In this document: piece by piece, positions 37,901 through 51,000 of the stretch
How the letters are laid out: every line of letters starts with the position of its first letter
How positions within the stretch are numbered: position 1 is the stretch's first letter
NCBI GenBank assembly: GCA_947568835.1
Contig: OX387605.1
Coordinates: forward strand, 6,262,001 to 6,326,000
Source: Protonemura montana
Taxonomy: Eukaryota; Arthropoda; Insecta; Plecoptera; Nemouridae
Direction: 5' to 3'
Length of the DNA stretch: 64,000 nt
The notes under the pieces: model-generated
Told to the model about the DNA's origin: nothing
Seen by the model: only the letters and a program-made list of their open reading frames with translations
The model's database searches: none
Translations under genes and position numbers: made by a program

Positions 37901-40900
37901 TCGATATTTGCTGCAAATGTGTGCATGGAAATCGATAACGAGTTGGAAAGACTCGCCACATGAAGAAAAATCCAATATTGATTGTTGATTTACAGAGTTG
38001 ACACTGACACCGCGAGCTGTTCAAAGCTGATTGGCCTGTTTTTTCTTGCAAGGTGTATGAACTTTTAACTTTCATCATCGTACAGAAGGCCAATCATTGA
38101 CACAGACTTGTGACCCCTCCGATATAGAATTGCCAATCAATAGACGATTGACAAATTATAAATACCAGACAAGCATTAAATGATTTGCGGTCTAATAATA
38201 GAGTGGCTGTCAGCGACATGTGTATGTTCAAATAATGAAGGGGACTGAAATGAACGAAATACTCGTTTGGACAGGACGCTTCGTACGCAATCAACATGGC
38301 TACTGATGCGATATCAATTTCAATTTGTCGAAGTTACAGCCGATTCGCGGGCACCGAAATCTGCGAAGGAATTCGCTTGGAACAAAGGAAATCCCGTACA
38401 CAATTGGCATTGGCAACACTCTCAAAGCACATACAATTCCGGGATAAAGACAGACATAAAACTGCCGATAACAGTACTGTACTGAAGAAAACAAGGATCC
38501 CGCAGGTAAGCGCTCGCCGTAGGTACAACCAGGCATTGATTTGACTTGGTAATTAACGAACAACTTTGTATCGAAAGAGAAACTAAGTGACTGGCGTCAG
38601 CAGAGATCCCGTGGAAAAAATACCAATATTCTACACTCAGCCGTTGTCATGCCGTATGACCATTGCACTAAACGCATGAATGAAAGATGCAGTCGATGGA
38701 TATCGCCGATGATTGATTTATAAATACTTTCACAAACATGCATTATGCAACGTCGGTGTCGGACGCTGCACAAAAACGCATCGGTGCATTGTGATTGCCA
38801 AATTGCGCGACCGTGCGACGCGATTTTGTTATACTTGCCGGTGATCAGACCCCACGAACGTCGAATCTTGAAAAATTGTTACTGTTTACGGATTCAATCG
38901 GTCTGTTTTCTTCGTTGCCGCTGAGCGGTCTAGACTAAGTGATTCGAACGAGGTCGAAGCATGCTAATAATAATAATGTCCACAAACATTTGAGTGAATA
39001 AAGAAGAAAATACGTATGTTCGCGGTTGACCGTCAGTCAACGGGGCATGCAGATATTTACATAAATTTTGGTTCCCAATCGCGAAACGCCGAAAATACGA
39101 CAGAAAAGAAATAAAACTCTTCGACGGCCATAAGGATAAAATTGAAAGAATGTACCAGGAATCAGATTTTAACTAGGCACGCCTGTAGCTACGAATGGTA
39201 GGGTGGGATTCAAGACCGCGGGTTGCATGTGCAGCAAGGGAATGAAATTGCAATACATTACTCTCGGATGGGAAGTCTTTGACCTCGATCCACAACAACA
39301 CTTTACCCGAGACATTTCATCGGAATTCGTTCCCAAATCGATGGATCTAGACGAGTGTAGTTAGGGGGGCTTCAGTGGAGGGGGCGGGCACTTGATTTTA
39401 AAGCAAGTTCAGCCGACTGCGGCTTGACTGTGGGCAGATGTGTAGCGGTTTGTTTCTCTTGTTGAGTCGCATGCCGCCTACCTTCGCTCGCTCACATGGT
39501 ACTCGGTACATAAAGCGAGGAGGATGGTGCTGACGAAAATCATGCAGCTGCCCTCTGCACTAATCAACTTGTCACCTCGCAACACTTTTCATTGCCGCAA
39601 TTTACTAAATCGTCAAATTATGGCTGCCGGCTCACGGCCAGACACTACGCACTTTTAAAAATACGCCTAATTCTTTGTACACCTTCCGTTTTTTAAACTT
39701 TCTCGGTTCACGAGTGTCTTCTTGACCACATCATGGAGGCCATCCTCGATGTCGTCCATGACAAAAATAGCAGTCCGTCGCTGAGACTCGACACATCCAC
39801 ATCGACGTGATAGGCATGCACAAGACAGTAATATCGGAGATTGATGATAGATTTTTAATATATGATAACACCAATTGGAGGTAATTTATCGACGACTTTG
39901 CAAATTGAATGCTTTACCTTCCCGAGTTAATATCTTCTCGAAACGATTGAATTGGATTCTGACCAGGAAGCTTGTAGGTACACTTTTTTCGGAACACTCT
40001 GGAGTACTACATGTCCTAGCCAATAGTAAAAATTAGTACTTGTTTTCATTTCCCCGAGCAGAAATACGTCAGAAACAGGAAGGCTTTTTCAGCACACCTT
40101 GTAACACATAGCAATTCTGTCGCTGGTGAATTGTGAAAAAAACAACGATTTCTGACAGGAAGCTCATTTTTACGAAATGTCTTAAATGTACACCAGATTC
40201 TTATTTCTCTTTTTAGCACTCAACTGATAAGAAATAATACACTATCAAAGTTCAAATGTAACTTCTTCACTGAAGCGATAAGACATTCTGACATAACCAA
40301 AAGATGTGTGTAAGTGTGTTTTATTTAATCGACCATTATAGAAGTGTCAGGCCTCCACTGGAGCTCATTTTTTTTTGCTTTCATTGAGATACAAGGATAA
40401 ACATTGATTAGGAAGCGATAAGCAAACAGCCACATGTGCAAGTGCATTTTGTCTCGACGATGCAGTATGCGGATGCGACACTGATTACTACATGTTGCAA
40501 GATTTGCAGTGTACACGAAGCGAATTAAATGCTCTAAGCGCCATTATCACATTTAACACCAATTTAACCCATCAATTACCACGAGTTAAACGCGCATACA
40601 AACTACACTGTAAAGACACGAACAAAACCAAGCGCATCTCACACGTCTCAATACACAAGTTGTGACCAGCCGCATTTGCCTGCTATTATTGCTCGCGAAT
40701 CAAACGGCACGCTGAAGTACTTCAATTAACTTTCAGTCAATAAAAAGTGCAATGCAATAGCGGTGAATCGCGCAAGTCTAGCTAAGTACGAGGTCGGTGT
40801 CTAGTAAATCGAGACCAACGTGATTGATTGCTCGTTTCTTACGCGCTGCACAGTGACGTGGCACAATAGCAGCTTGCTCTTACTTGTTTGCATCCACCCC

Positions 40901-43900
40901 CAACCCGAGGTAGGTATGCATCACCAAGCATGCAGTCAGAACAGGCACACAAGGGACAGGAACACGAGCAGGAAAAGTCAGTTGGTCCGAGGCCAATCAC
41001 CTGAGATAAACCAGGCAACTAGAGTGTGAGCTCGCATATGCTTGAAACTAGATCACCACCTCAGCAGACCAAGTCAGCTTGCAATCGTGACACGGGCAAC
41101 GGACATGTCGCAGATTCTGCAAAACGTTGCCCTAAGTCACTCCTCAAGACCTCATGTCTGTAGACCCACACCGAACGAACACCAAGGCGGTGAACATTGC
41201 ACGGATAACGGGAGAAAGAATGTGGATGTTATTGTGGAGCGGCGCTCGTTATGTTTGGGTCACATTTCTAGCTGTCAGTAACACGTGGACCAAGCTGAAT
41301 TTAGCTCACTGCGCCTGCCGTTTTCGGCCGCAACGTAAGGCATATGATCGATCACAATGTCACCCAGATATCTCTACACATATACCCAGGTCGTATTCAC
41401 TCACGAAGGTATAATGAAGGATAATAATCTAATTTATAAGTAGTCAGATTAGCATCTAGATCCGTCGTAGGAAAAAACGTGGAAAAAGTCGCGTGCGGCT
41501 GTCAGAAATCGATCTTTCACGAAGTAGCAATGGGACTAGATGAGAATAGTTTTAACCGAGTTGGAGCGTAGGAAACTCTGAAATATATACTATGTTCTCA
41601 GGAAAAACGGTTGGTAAGGACGTTGCACAGTATTTGAGGGATGGCCTTTTTGCAGTGTATCTGCAAAGAAAAGTGCTAGCGGAACGGATCAGTTTGTCGG
41701 AAAGGTGTCGTGAAACGCTTACAAAAAATGGCCGCTATAGAAAACGTTATGTTTCAGTCGCCAGCCAGACCCCTTACTAAATGAGTAGATACAGGCGCTC
41801 GAACAATGGCTATACGATAAGAAAAACCTGCGTATACATTTCCAAAGGTGTAGCGCACATATTCATGAAACGTTTACCCATGTGCACTGCACATAAAATG
41901 ATCAGGTGTCGAGTGAAATAATTATTACAATCTGCAAACGGGTGAGGTGACCTGTAATGTCGGGAGAGAAACTAAGAAAACACCTAAGCATAGATATGGT
42001 GCACGTAGTGCACATTACGAAGTGCATTGACGATGTTGAATTATGAGATGTTATCATACCGCCATAAATTAGCGCTGCACCATGTGGCTGCACTAGATAC
42101 ACACTGAGGAAATCTGCCGCGATATTTTCATACGTTTAGAAGTGGAAGTAAAATCACAGTCCACTAGGAAGTAAGTTACTTTGCCAACAATATCTCGCTG
42201 AAAGTTATCGTGGCTCACTGTAGGTACGATGATTTTGTGCGGGTTATGGAGGAGCAACTGAGTCGCGAAAATGCATTTGCGCATCGCAATAAAAATTTCA
42301 TTCCGAAAAAAATATGCCAGTAAAAGCTCGGTATTCAAGAAAAGAGAGGACATCATTGATAAATATTTACGTGTGCGCTCACATGGCTTGACAGATGTGG
42401 CATGAGACAGCACCGATTTACCAAACATTGGCAGTATTCAGAGAAAAATCGCATTCAGTCGCGTGTTTGTGATTTACATTCATTGACAACTTGCAATCCA
42501 GTACGTACAGCACCAAAAATACTTCATAAGAAGATTTAAATATCGCAATCAAGTACTTTTTTTTTCCGAAATCCTTCCAGCTTCAATCGAGTGATACGTC
42601 CCATCTGACGATCGGTTCTAACAACTAACGAGACTCGTCCGCATAATTTATTTTAGTATCGGCGGAAACAAATCGAAGTTTTAGCGGTACACACTTTGAT
42701 CTCGACTTGCCCCGAATCCGACGCAAATCTAAGCTTTAACCACCCCCTCCCCCCCATCCAACTAAGAAAAACGACCCCCAACACTGATCAAGCGTCCTAA
42801 AATATCTCACTCTCAGCCGAAATGCAAAACATGAATATAGATCTTAATAAAATCTCGCAGCGCATATGATTAGTGCCCGACGAGAGACGAGAACGCAGAC
42901 CCAAACCGTGTCCAAAGTCCGGATGTCACAACGCTCAAGTTAATATTGCATGTTTGGCGTAATAGCGAACAATAAATTACAAAGCAGTTTATATTAATAT
43001 TTGTTATTGTGATTTATTGTGAGGTCACAACTGGCATCGTAGCCGAGACGGGTTGTCAAACTATGAAGATCTATCTATCTGTCGACATCGCCGTTCGAAC
43101 GTTCAGCGCGGTTTGACGTGATCCCAGAGAGCAAATGATCGCTTTTACAAATCGTCAAGACAGCTGAGTACGTTTCATGAACAACATCCGGTGGTAATTC
43201 CCACGTGTCTTCCTGCTTCACTATCAAATACGTCCAGTCTTTATCGTGAAACAAAAATATGCAATTAAAACTAAAGATGGGTTACATGAAAAAAAAGGTA
43301 AAAAAAGGTAAAAGAGGGTGATACTTTGGACACGGTATGGGGTCTCATCGTTTCTTGTCAAATTCAGATGGAAATAAACAATGCTTGACAACTTGCCTGC
43401 TTGCAATGAGAAACGTCACTTTGACATATCCGTGATAATTTTGTTCCGCTTGGGTCTGCTCACGCAGGCTTAATCCCAAAGACATTTGAAAAGATTAGAG
43501 TGTTTCCCAACGTGGTTCTTGGAAACTCGCAGAGATATTTACCTACCTATGGTCGTAGAAAACATAGTATATACGTTTTAATTGCTGCTCGCTGCTATCA
43601 CAAGAACATGCTCAAAGTTATATCGCGAGGTGGGGATAAAAACAATAACAACTTCTGTGCAGGCAGTATTTTATATTAAACAATACTGCGGGACAGATTA
43701 ACCATCATTAAACAAGTAAAACGCAAAATAATAATTAGTACCTTTAAAAAACTGTGTCAAGCCGCATAAGACGTCTTATCGAAAAATCAAGATGTTTTAT
43801 CAAACTAAGAATAATGTGAGCTAATTATATGGCTGTCGTGTATATGAACGCAATCAAATTAAAACTTTAACACTGATTTGATAATGGTGATAACATAGAT

Positions 43901-45100
43901 TAATAGCTCAACTTGAAGAAAATCTTTCAATTCTACGACTTCGCTCTCAATCATCCTGAATTTCATAACGCAGTGCTAATCAATTGCAGCCAATGACAGC
44001 CAATCACCTATGCTATGTAGAGTGCACAGTGGCGATAATGTACGATTAGAGTCTGGCAGCCTTCGGTTTCATTCGACAGCTCTATTTGCGACCGCATAAC
44101 AAACGATGCGTAAACGTGGAAGCCGATAGGTGCTTGCCGACAAGCGCCAAGTGACAATCCAATCTGACAGATAGGGAGGCATGTGATATGCTGTAGTAAT
44201 TGAAACCATGCCTGGATGTGTGTGCAGTTTAGCTTTATGTCCATGCAAGGCGACCACCATTCAACAGTTAAACCAGAGGTTTAACCATCGTTAAGCTACG
44301 AACAACGTTCACTTCTTACTGCCGCTTTGGTCTGACATTTTGAAACAATTATTGAAAATTTGAATTGTAGATACAAAAAACACAAGCTTCCGGATATCGA
44401 ATCGTCGAGTGCGCATAACGCAAGTGAATGGGTTATGGAGATGAATTTCATCACAATTAAAAAAATCCAGCATGACACCGAAAAATCAATGGATAGCAGC
44501 TGCTTTTTTTTCAAGTAGGTATCAATCAAAATCTCGCTTCTTCTTCCCACGTAGCACAATAAACTTCATCGTCGCGACACACAAACAACCACGTGCCGTA
44601 TGTCAACGCGATGACTTTCAATATACGCGGCGTTCCTGACGTCAGCGCACAGAGACACCCAGCTCACATTCTCCTAAAACAAGTCTGGAAATTGTCTCGG
44701 CAACAGCAGCCTAATTACCTTGCGCAATTAATGTGGGCCTATGCTGTAACCGTATCCGATGTCTTTGCTGTTCCCGCCGGTCATGCTGGTGCTCCAACGT
44801 GTGTAGCGCTCGAGTAGCCGCCTTATGGTCGGCGTGCGCTGTCATTATAGACATGTCCAATTCAGGTAGCATCTCTCACTCGAGAAAAAATCACTTCTCT
44901 CACCCTCACACACGCACACACGCACCGTGCAGCACTGTGAAGCACAAAATCCTTTTCGCAACGAAAAAAAAAATCACCACTTCTGACAATCAGTTTGACT
45001 GAACGTCAAGCTTGATACTCTCGTAACGGACAGGTTCATTCGCGGTTCGGAATCGATGCTCGCCCGCGCCCGGCTAGCGTTCAACTGAAGTTTCTTACGA
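34950..45100. other. Long non-coding stretch upstream of recognised TGIF exons
   Basis: About 10 kb without a recognisable coding exon on either strand. It is richer in G+C and CpG than the left half. It probably contains the long 5' intron of TGIF. Open frames of up to 115 codons occur but match no family I know and lack codon-level signs of coding. A 30-codon minus-strand frame at 39640-39762 starting MDDIEDGLHDVVKK is acidic and looks somewhat protein-like; it has no good splice donor in the required phase. Confidence 0.5.
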
Positions 45101-45231
45101 CGGTCGGCCGTGTGATCTGACAGCGCGGCGCGCAGCCGGCGACGCGAGGCGCTCCGCCGACCGACGGCGGCGGCGGTACGCAGCAGGAATCTGCGACGCC
45201 GAGCCAAGAACGCTCTCAGAAGCTTTTTATC
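45101..45231 (-). promoter_or_regulatory. Candidate minus-strand core promoter and non-coding first exon, possibly TGIF
   Basis: On the minus strand GGGATAAAAAGC (45224-45231 is the TATA-like core) is followed by a very CpG-rich stretch and then a good splice donor, GACCGTC then GTAAGA, at about 45100. TATA, a GC-rich 5' leader and a donor in that order fit a non-coding first exon about 95 bases long. Assignment to TGIF is by strand and position only. Confidence 0.3.
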
Positions 45232-45564
45232 CCGTCGTCGGCCAGTCTTGCAGTTAGCACAGGGGCTAACCTTTACGCTAATTGCGTTCGCGGGGTGTAC
45301 GCGTTGTACCTGCCACCGATGACGGATCGAGATTTGAGGGTAACCGTTTGTCGCCGGCGGTGCAGTGGGGATTTTCGTCGGGCACCGGAGTGTTGGAATC
45401 CGCTTGAAATGTCAGTTTACTTTTGGCCAAAGTATCGCGATAAAGGTCTCGATATGTGCTAGCCCTGACGGACGAAGCACAGACCGGGAATTCCAGCTAT
45501 TGTCTAAGTTTAAATGTGGTCAAATCAATTTTAAATGTAATTCAACCTAAAATGAAAGTCATTC

Positions 45565-45631
45565 TGACACGAGCTGTCAAATTACGGCTCGTAACTTAGC
45601 CTTAATTTACTAATGACATGTCACACTGACA
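45565..45631. promoter_or_regulatory. Cluster of five TGACA/TGTCA motifs
   Basis: TGACA at 45565-45569, TGTCA at 45575-45579, TGACA at 45614-45618 adjoining TGTCA at 45619-45623, and TGACA at 45627-45631. TGACA is the core bound by TGIF, Meis and Prep TALE homeodomains. The cluster lies about 340-400 bases upstream of the candidate TGIF promoter. Confidence 0.35.
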
Positions 45632-47539
45632 TTTCCACACCAGTACGTTAATTAAATTACGATGGTATTTCGAAGGTGATTGGGAAGACAAATATTTCAA
45701 GTCAACATATCGCCTAATCGTGGCGAGTCAATTTCTCGCGAGTCCTGCGCCACGAAATTGGTAAGATAAACACGACGCTTTGGCCGGCGCTCCTCGGGGC
45801 CTGTCGACAGTGCTGCCGGCCCGAAGCCCAATCGACAAGGAGCATGCACATTTGCATGGCTAGTCGCAATCGCAGCATCGATCGTCCGGAGCAGAACGCG
45901 CCAACCGGAAGCAGGCCGCACGCTCGGCCGAGACAACTCGCGACAGTTCTTCTCTTAGATCTCCGATGATCCGTCAGCTCGATCTAGACCCAACCGTCGC
46001 GGCTTATCGATCAATTTCTCATCGCTTAGCGTAGGAACAAATGGCCAGACGGGAAGGAATGAGTTGCGATATCAGTTGAAGCGATTCCAAATCGCTCGGC
46101 GCTGAGTCTCGATTACCTCCTCTTTCTGTCTGTCAGACGCTCGATCTGAGATAACTCCAAACGTCAGATTCGAGGATCACGGGTTTATCGTTAGTGGCTA
46201 GTGGTACATCTCTTGCCGGGAAAGAACTCCAAATTACCGATTCTTATTTCCAGTCCACCAATCTATTGTCGAAGAATACGGTGTGCAAAGTTGGAGAAGA
46301 ACTCCAACAACTCCAACAATCCAAGAAGAAGCAGCTGAATATCAAACAATCAATTACTGAACAGGCCGATTGTTTAAACGTCCTGAATTATCTTCCATCT
46401 TGCTAAGTTCCTGATTAAAGCGTTGATTAAAAGAACGCAACAGTCTGTAGTCGTTGATTGCGGAGATCATCGGCACTTCATATGCAAATCGGCGAGAAAC
46501 TTAGCCCAAAGATTCCACGAGAACGATAAACATGGATAACCAATAAATATCAGTCTGACATGAATTTATAGGTACCCAAACCAAACATTCGTGCCGCACC
46601 AATTCAGACACGCATATCCTTCTCCATGCAGAACTGCAACTTCAAGCAATCATGTACTGCACTTACCGCAGGGCAACGCTCCTGCACCTAGCGCCGCTAA
46701 ATCCTCCAGGAGCGCTAAATTTCAAGTAAAGGAGGCTGGCTGCAGCAAGGCCGTTCCGTTTGTCGCCTACATAAGCGACGGAATGTGATAGGCGGACGTA
46801 ATGTGGAGCACTGGGTCATTCATCCAATTTCCCCAAGACTGGTTGGTCTCAAGGAGATGAATGAAAGAGTCCGCTGGCAGGCTTCGCTATGACTCCTTGC
46901 ATCGGAGGCTGAGTGCCGCTCATGATAATACCGGCCCTCCGGCGATTCGTGCGCAGGACGTGCCCATTCCTTCGAATCAGTTTTATTGGCCGTAAAACTT
47001 CATTCGATTGGTTTCCCGAAGATCGTGGGACAATTAGAGTCGCTGAGCAAGGTGAGCCGGATATATAACGTACGTAGAATGATCAGCAAGTCTTTATCAA
47101 ACGACTCGCCACATTCTTGCCGCATACCCTTTTATATCGAGCCGATAGATTGTTATTGATTATACATTGTAAAGGGGAATGGATAAGCATAGTTTAATAA
47201 AAATAAATTTTTCAGTAACGGAGAAGAAATAGCTCTGTCAATACAGAAATATTTCGCGATAAGTTCCGAGTGAAAATATGGTCGATAAGGGTTATCAATA
47301 TCACGTAATGGCTGTAATGCATGTGCAAGAAAACTACTCACCCGAGACTATGTACTTGGTTGTGAAGATGATCAATAATGAAATTAAGAAAAACCTTAAA
47401 CCCTCTCTCTCCACACTAATTAGCCCGTCTCAACGAGATTTCTTCTCTCGGGGACGAAAGGAGCCAACAGTCATTGCAGGAATGAATTCTTGGAAGTGAT
47501 AATTTCCCGTCCACGAAGTACCGGTGCCAGTCTACACAG

Positions 47540-47560
47540 AGGTAGGTAGGTAGGTAGGTA
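47540..47560. repeat. (AGGT)n microsatellite
   Basis: Five tandem AGGT units. Confidence 0.9.
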
Positions 47561-48079
47561 CTAGGTATGCCTACACAGGGCAATCATGAACACAGCATAT
47601 TGTCAAATATGGCACTGGTTTGGTAAAACCTGTTCCAGGGAATGCACTCACCCATGTGCACCAAATCGAACAAGCCGTTACCAGTTTTATCATTCAACTG
47701 GCTAATTAAAACAGCAATCAATATCACTGCATCGGAATATTGCTGCGAAAGCATCGCCAAAGCCAGCAAAGCTCTAGAAAAAAATATCGATTGTGCGCAC
47801 TAGTGCAATTTGCAGAATAATCATCAATTTATTATCATAAAATTGATTATATCAGAATTGAAATGTACTAATAAACAAACAGTAGCTTTTCTCACAGCCT
47901 TGACAGATAATTACTGCGAAGCGCAAATTACACTATATGGCAATTTCATCAAAAAACGTAAAAACGCATTGAAAGTTGCAAACGAAAGTTTTGTAATTAG
48001 AATGAAATTGACAAATTCGTATATAGCAAGCGCGGTCGCGTATCTCTTTTAGAGCCCTCGTCAGATGACCTGGATTTAT

Positions 48080-48096
48080 TATATATATATATATAT
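48080..48096. repeat. (TA)n microsatellite
   Basis: Eight uninterrupted TA units. Confidence 0.9.
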
Positions 48097-51000
48097 GAAA
48101 ATAATAATGCATTATTTTCACATGCAACTGCGAGTTACCACGCCACGCCAAGCAATACAATACCCATTCATACCGGTTTTTATCGTCAGGTACCTACATG
48201 CGTTTTTTGACCCACGCTGTTGGCACATGTGTAAAAGTCAACGTAATTCCATTCATAATCACTGTAAAAACATCACACGAAAGCAGCATCCAGCCGCCAA
48301 CAGAGGATAGTGATTTTACTACGGACGAGGCGATTTCCTGCCCGTCCATTTGTATCCGAGTTGTACTTCCTTATTGAATTCGAATAAACACAATAAACGC
48401 AACGCCGATGTGCTGACGAAAGCATGAATGGAAATTGTTCGCCCACTCCCGCTTGTTTACACAGTAAAAAGCTTGGAAAATGGCAGACCGGAGCACCATA
48501 TAGCCATTCGTGTTTTGATAGCAGAGCTATAACGCGAAATAGTTTATTCGCCACGAGGAAAAACAGGCAAGTGCAAAAAAATGAATTGACTCCAAGAGAT
48601 CGTTACGTAAAATATCGAATTCTTTTGAAAATTTGGTGTCGCCATCCGTTCCCTTATGTGCATTTACACTTGACTTGATCGTGCCGTGCATAATCCCGTG
48701 CTCCGGCGAGCGTAACCCAGCGCGTGGTCAACGATCACCTGTCAGAACAACAGACACACCGCCATGTCCATTTCCAATCAAAGCATCACTTGTTCAGCTA
48801 GTTTGCGCGGGAAACGCATGGCCAATCAGCGAGTGAGAACGAACACAAGGCACGCGGGTTGGTAGAAATGGAGATTACTTCATATCGAATAAAATCCAAG
48901 CGACAGTCGCCAGAACCGTGCACATGCCGACGAGAAAAATACTAAACTCTTGACAATTTATTTTTTGTTTTATGCAGTATATGGAAGTCAAATATATAAA
49001 CTTGACTTCCACTTTCGGCAACCTTGCTTCCGACAGCCTATTAATTTTCGAATTCATATTGAACGTGTGAATTCGCACAGTGGCCAGCGAAGAGGAAGCG
49101 AACACACGGCAAGGACTTTGCATCACCTTGGGAGTTGTAAATTCAAACAAAAAAAAAACACCATACATATAACGCACGAAAAATCGGCCTGCACGTGGAC
49201 GAAGAAGTGGGGAGTATTGTTCGTATAAAATCGACAAGGTTTCGATTAAGTTAACGCCCGGCCATGCTTGGCAGACAAGGTGACTCCACGAATGTTTTGG
49301 TGGCGTTCTAACTTTCATCAGATTTGAACTTATGCTGTAAGGACATCGGGTCATTTCCTTCGGAGCAGCAGAGCAGGTGATGAGCTCAAGATAATATTAT
49401 TACAGAAATCGGTCAAGTCTTTATGATGCAAGTGAGCAGCAGCGGTGGCGCCCTGGACTGCCAAGGAATCATACATAGGGGCCAGGTGATCCGACTAATT
49501 ACCTGGCGAAACATACACCAATTAGAGATGTGAATGAAACAGATAACAGATTTTAAGCGAGGCCCGCACGCTTTCAGAGAGACCGGACATTTGATACGAA
49601 CAGGTGGCGACATGTTGCGCATAATTTCGCAGGTCACGTGGTCAGCCCTGACGTATTGCACACGGGAGGCACCTAGGACCGCACAAAGAAACAACACGTG
49701 TCCAAGATTGGCGAAACATTCTTAATGACGGGCACGCACAGCTGATTTTTGACAATTAATATACCGCTGCTGCAACGTCACGTGACAGCCGATCGCGTGA
49801 GATTAGAATTACAGTTAGGAGGTCGCAAGGGACGAGCTTTCGATTGAATTTTGTTGAACAAATAATTCATGTTTCGAAAGCAATGGGCTGTAACAATCTT
49901 ATGTATATTACAACCGGAGTAGATCAATATCGAGAGAGACTACTTTAGCACAAAATCTGATCTTACCACTCGTGTTCCCATCACGTCTTGGATGAGTTTT
50001 CCAGCGCCACCTGATATCCAAGTCGACAGAAAAGTCCGCGCTAGTGATATTAAGCGGTCAAGCACTCGCGGCTCCCTCCCCGACCATCGGGGTAATGTTC
50101 GCGATGAGATAGACCGCTCTGCGTCGTTCACACCTTCGCTGAGCGTCATCACATTTTCTGCGTGTGGAACAAATCGAACGATGCCGCGACTGTCGGTCCC
50201 GTTAGAGAACAATGCAGCTCCAAACCATCATCGACTGCTCGAATACATCATCGATCGACAAATACTCAGCTGGGGTATCCCATTAAAAAGCTTAAATCTC
50301 CGAAAAGTGTGATAGTTTATTTTTAAACAGGATCAGGTTATAGATATTTTTGACACGACAGTAATGGTCCATTATTACAAAAAAGTTGGACTCAATTAAC
50401 GAGAGGTAAGATCACGAACGACGTAAGAAGATGGCAAGAACGCTTTGGCCGGTGTCCAAACGAGACACGTGCATTCTTCGCGAGTCCGTTCATTGCTTCC
50501 GTCAGCGGGCGCGCGCAGTACCTGAGCCCTCGGGGCCCCGCAGCAGTGCGCCATCGTGCGCAGCAGCGGCACTATTGTCACGTCGATCTATTCGCAGTCG
50601 GCGCCGCAATTGATGACATTTCGCGGCTGGCCAGTGCCGTCTATTTCCATTGCTTTCTCGCGCGTTTGCACATTTGGAAAATAAAAGAAGTTGTCACGCG
50701 GCTGCGAAGGCGACTATTTGCGGACGGTAGACTTCGATTGTCGGCCACGATTTTTAAAGTCCATTGACTACAGTAATTAGTACCGGTAGGAGAAGAGTCG
50801 AACACCACATAGACAGCCAAATTAACGAAGCCCGTTTTCAAATAAAGACAGATATTTCAAAATGAACCCAATCTCTCGTGCCCATAAAACGGCACGGATT
50901 TAACATGACGATGCTTTCAGGACAAGGAACAAGGACAATAAAAGATATCTCTACAGCTTTTCAAAAAACTAGCCCAGTACATGGGTGGCACACGCATGCA

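Noticed and set aside
39640-39762. MDDIEDGLHDVVKK frame as the TGIF start exon
   Set aside because: The only donor in the right phase is weak (AAA then GTTTAA); not enough to assign it.
48875-49354. 159-codon minus-strand frame
   Set aside because: No recognisable domain, no splice or initiation context, and overlapping open frames on the other strand point to chance.
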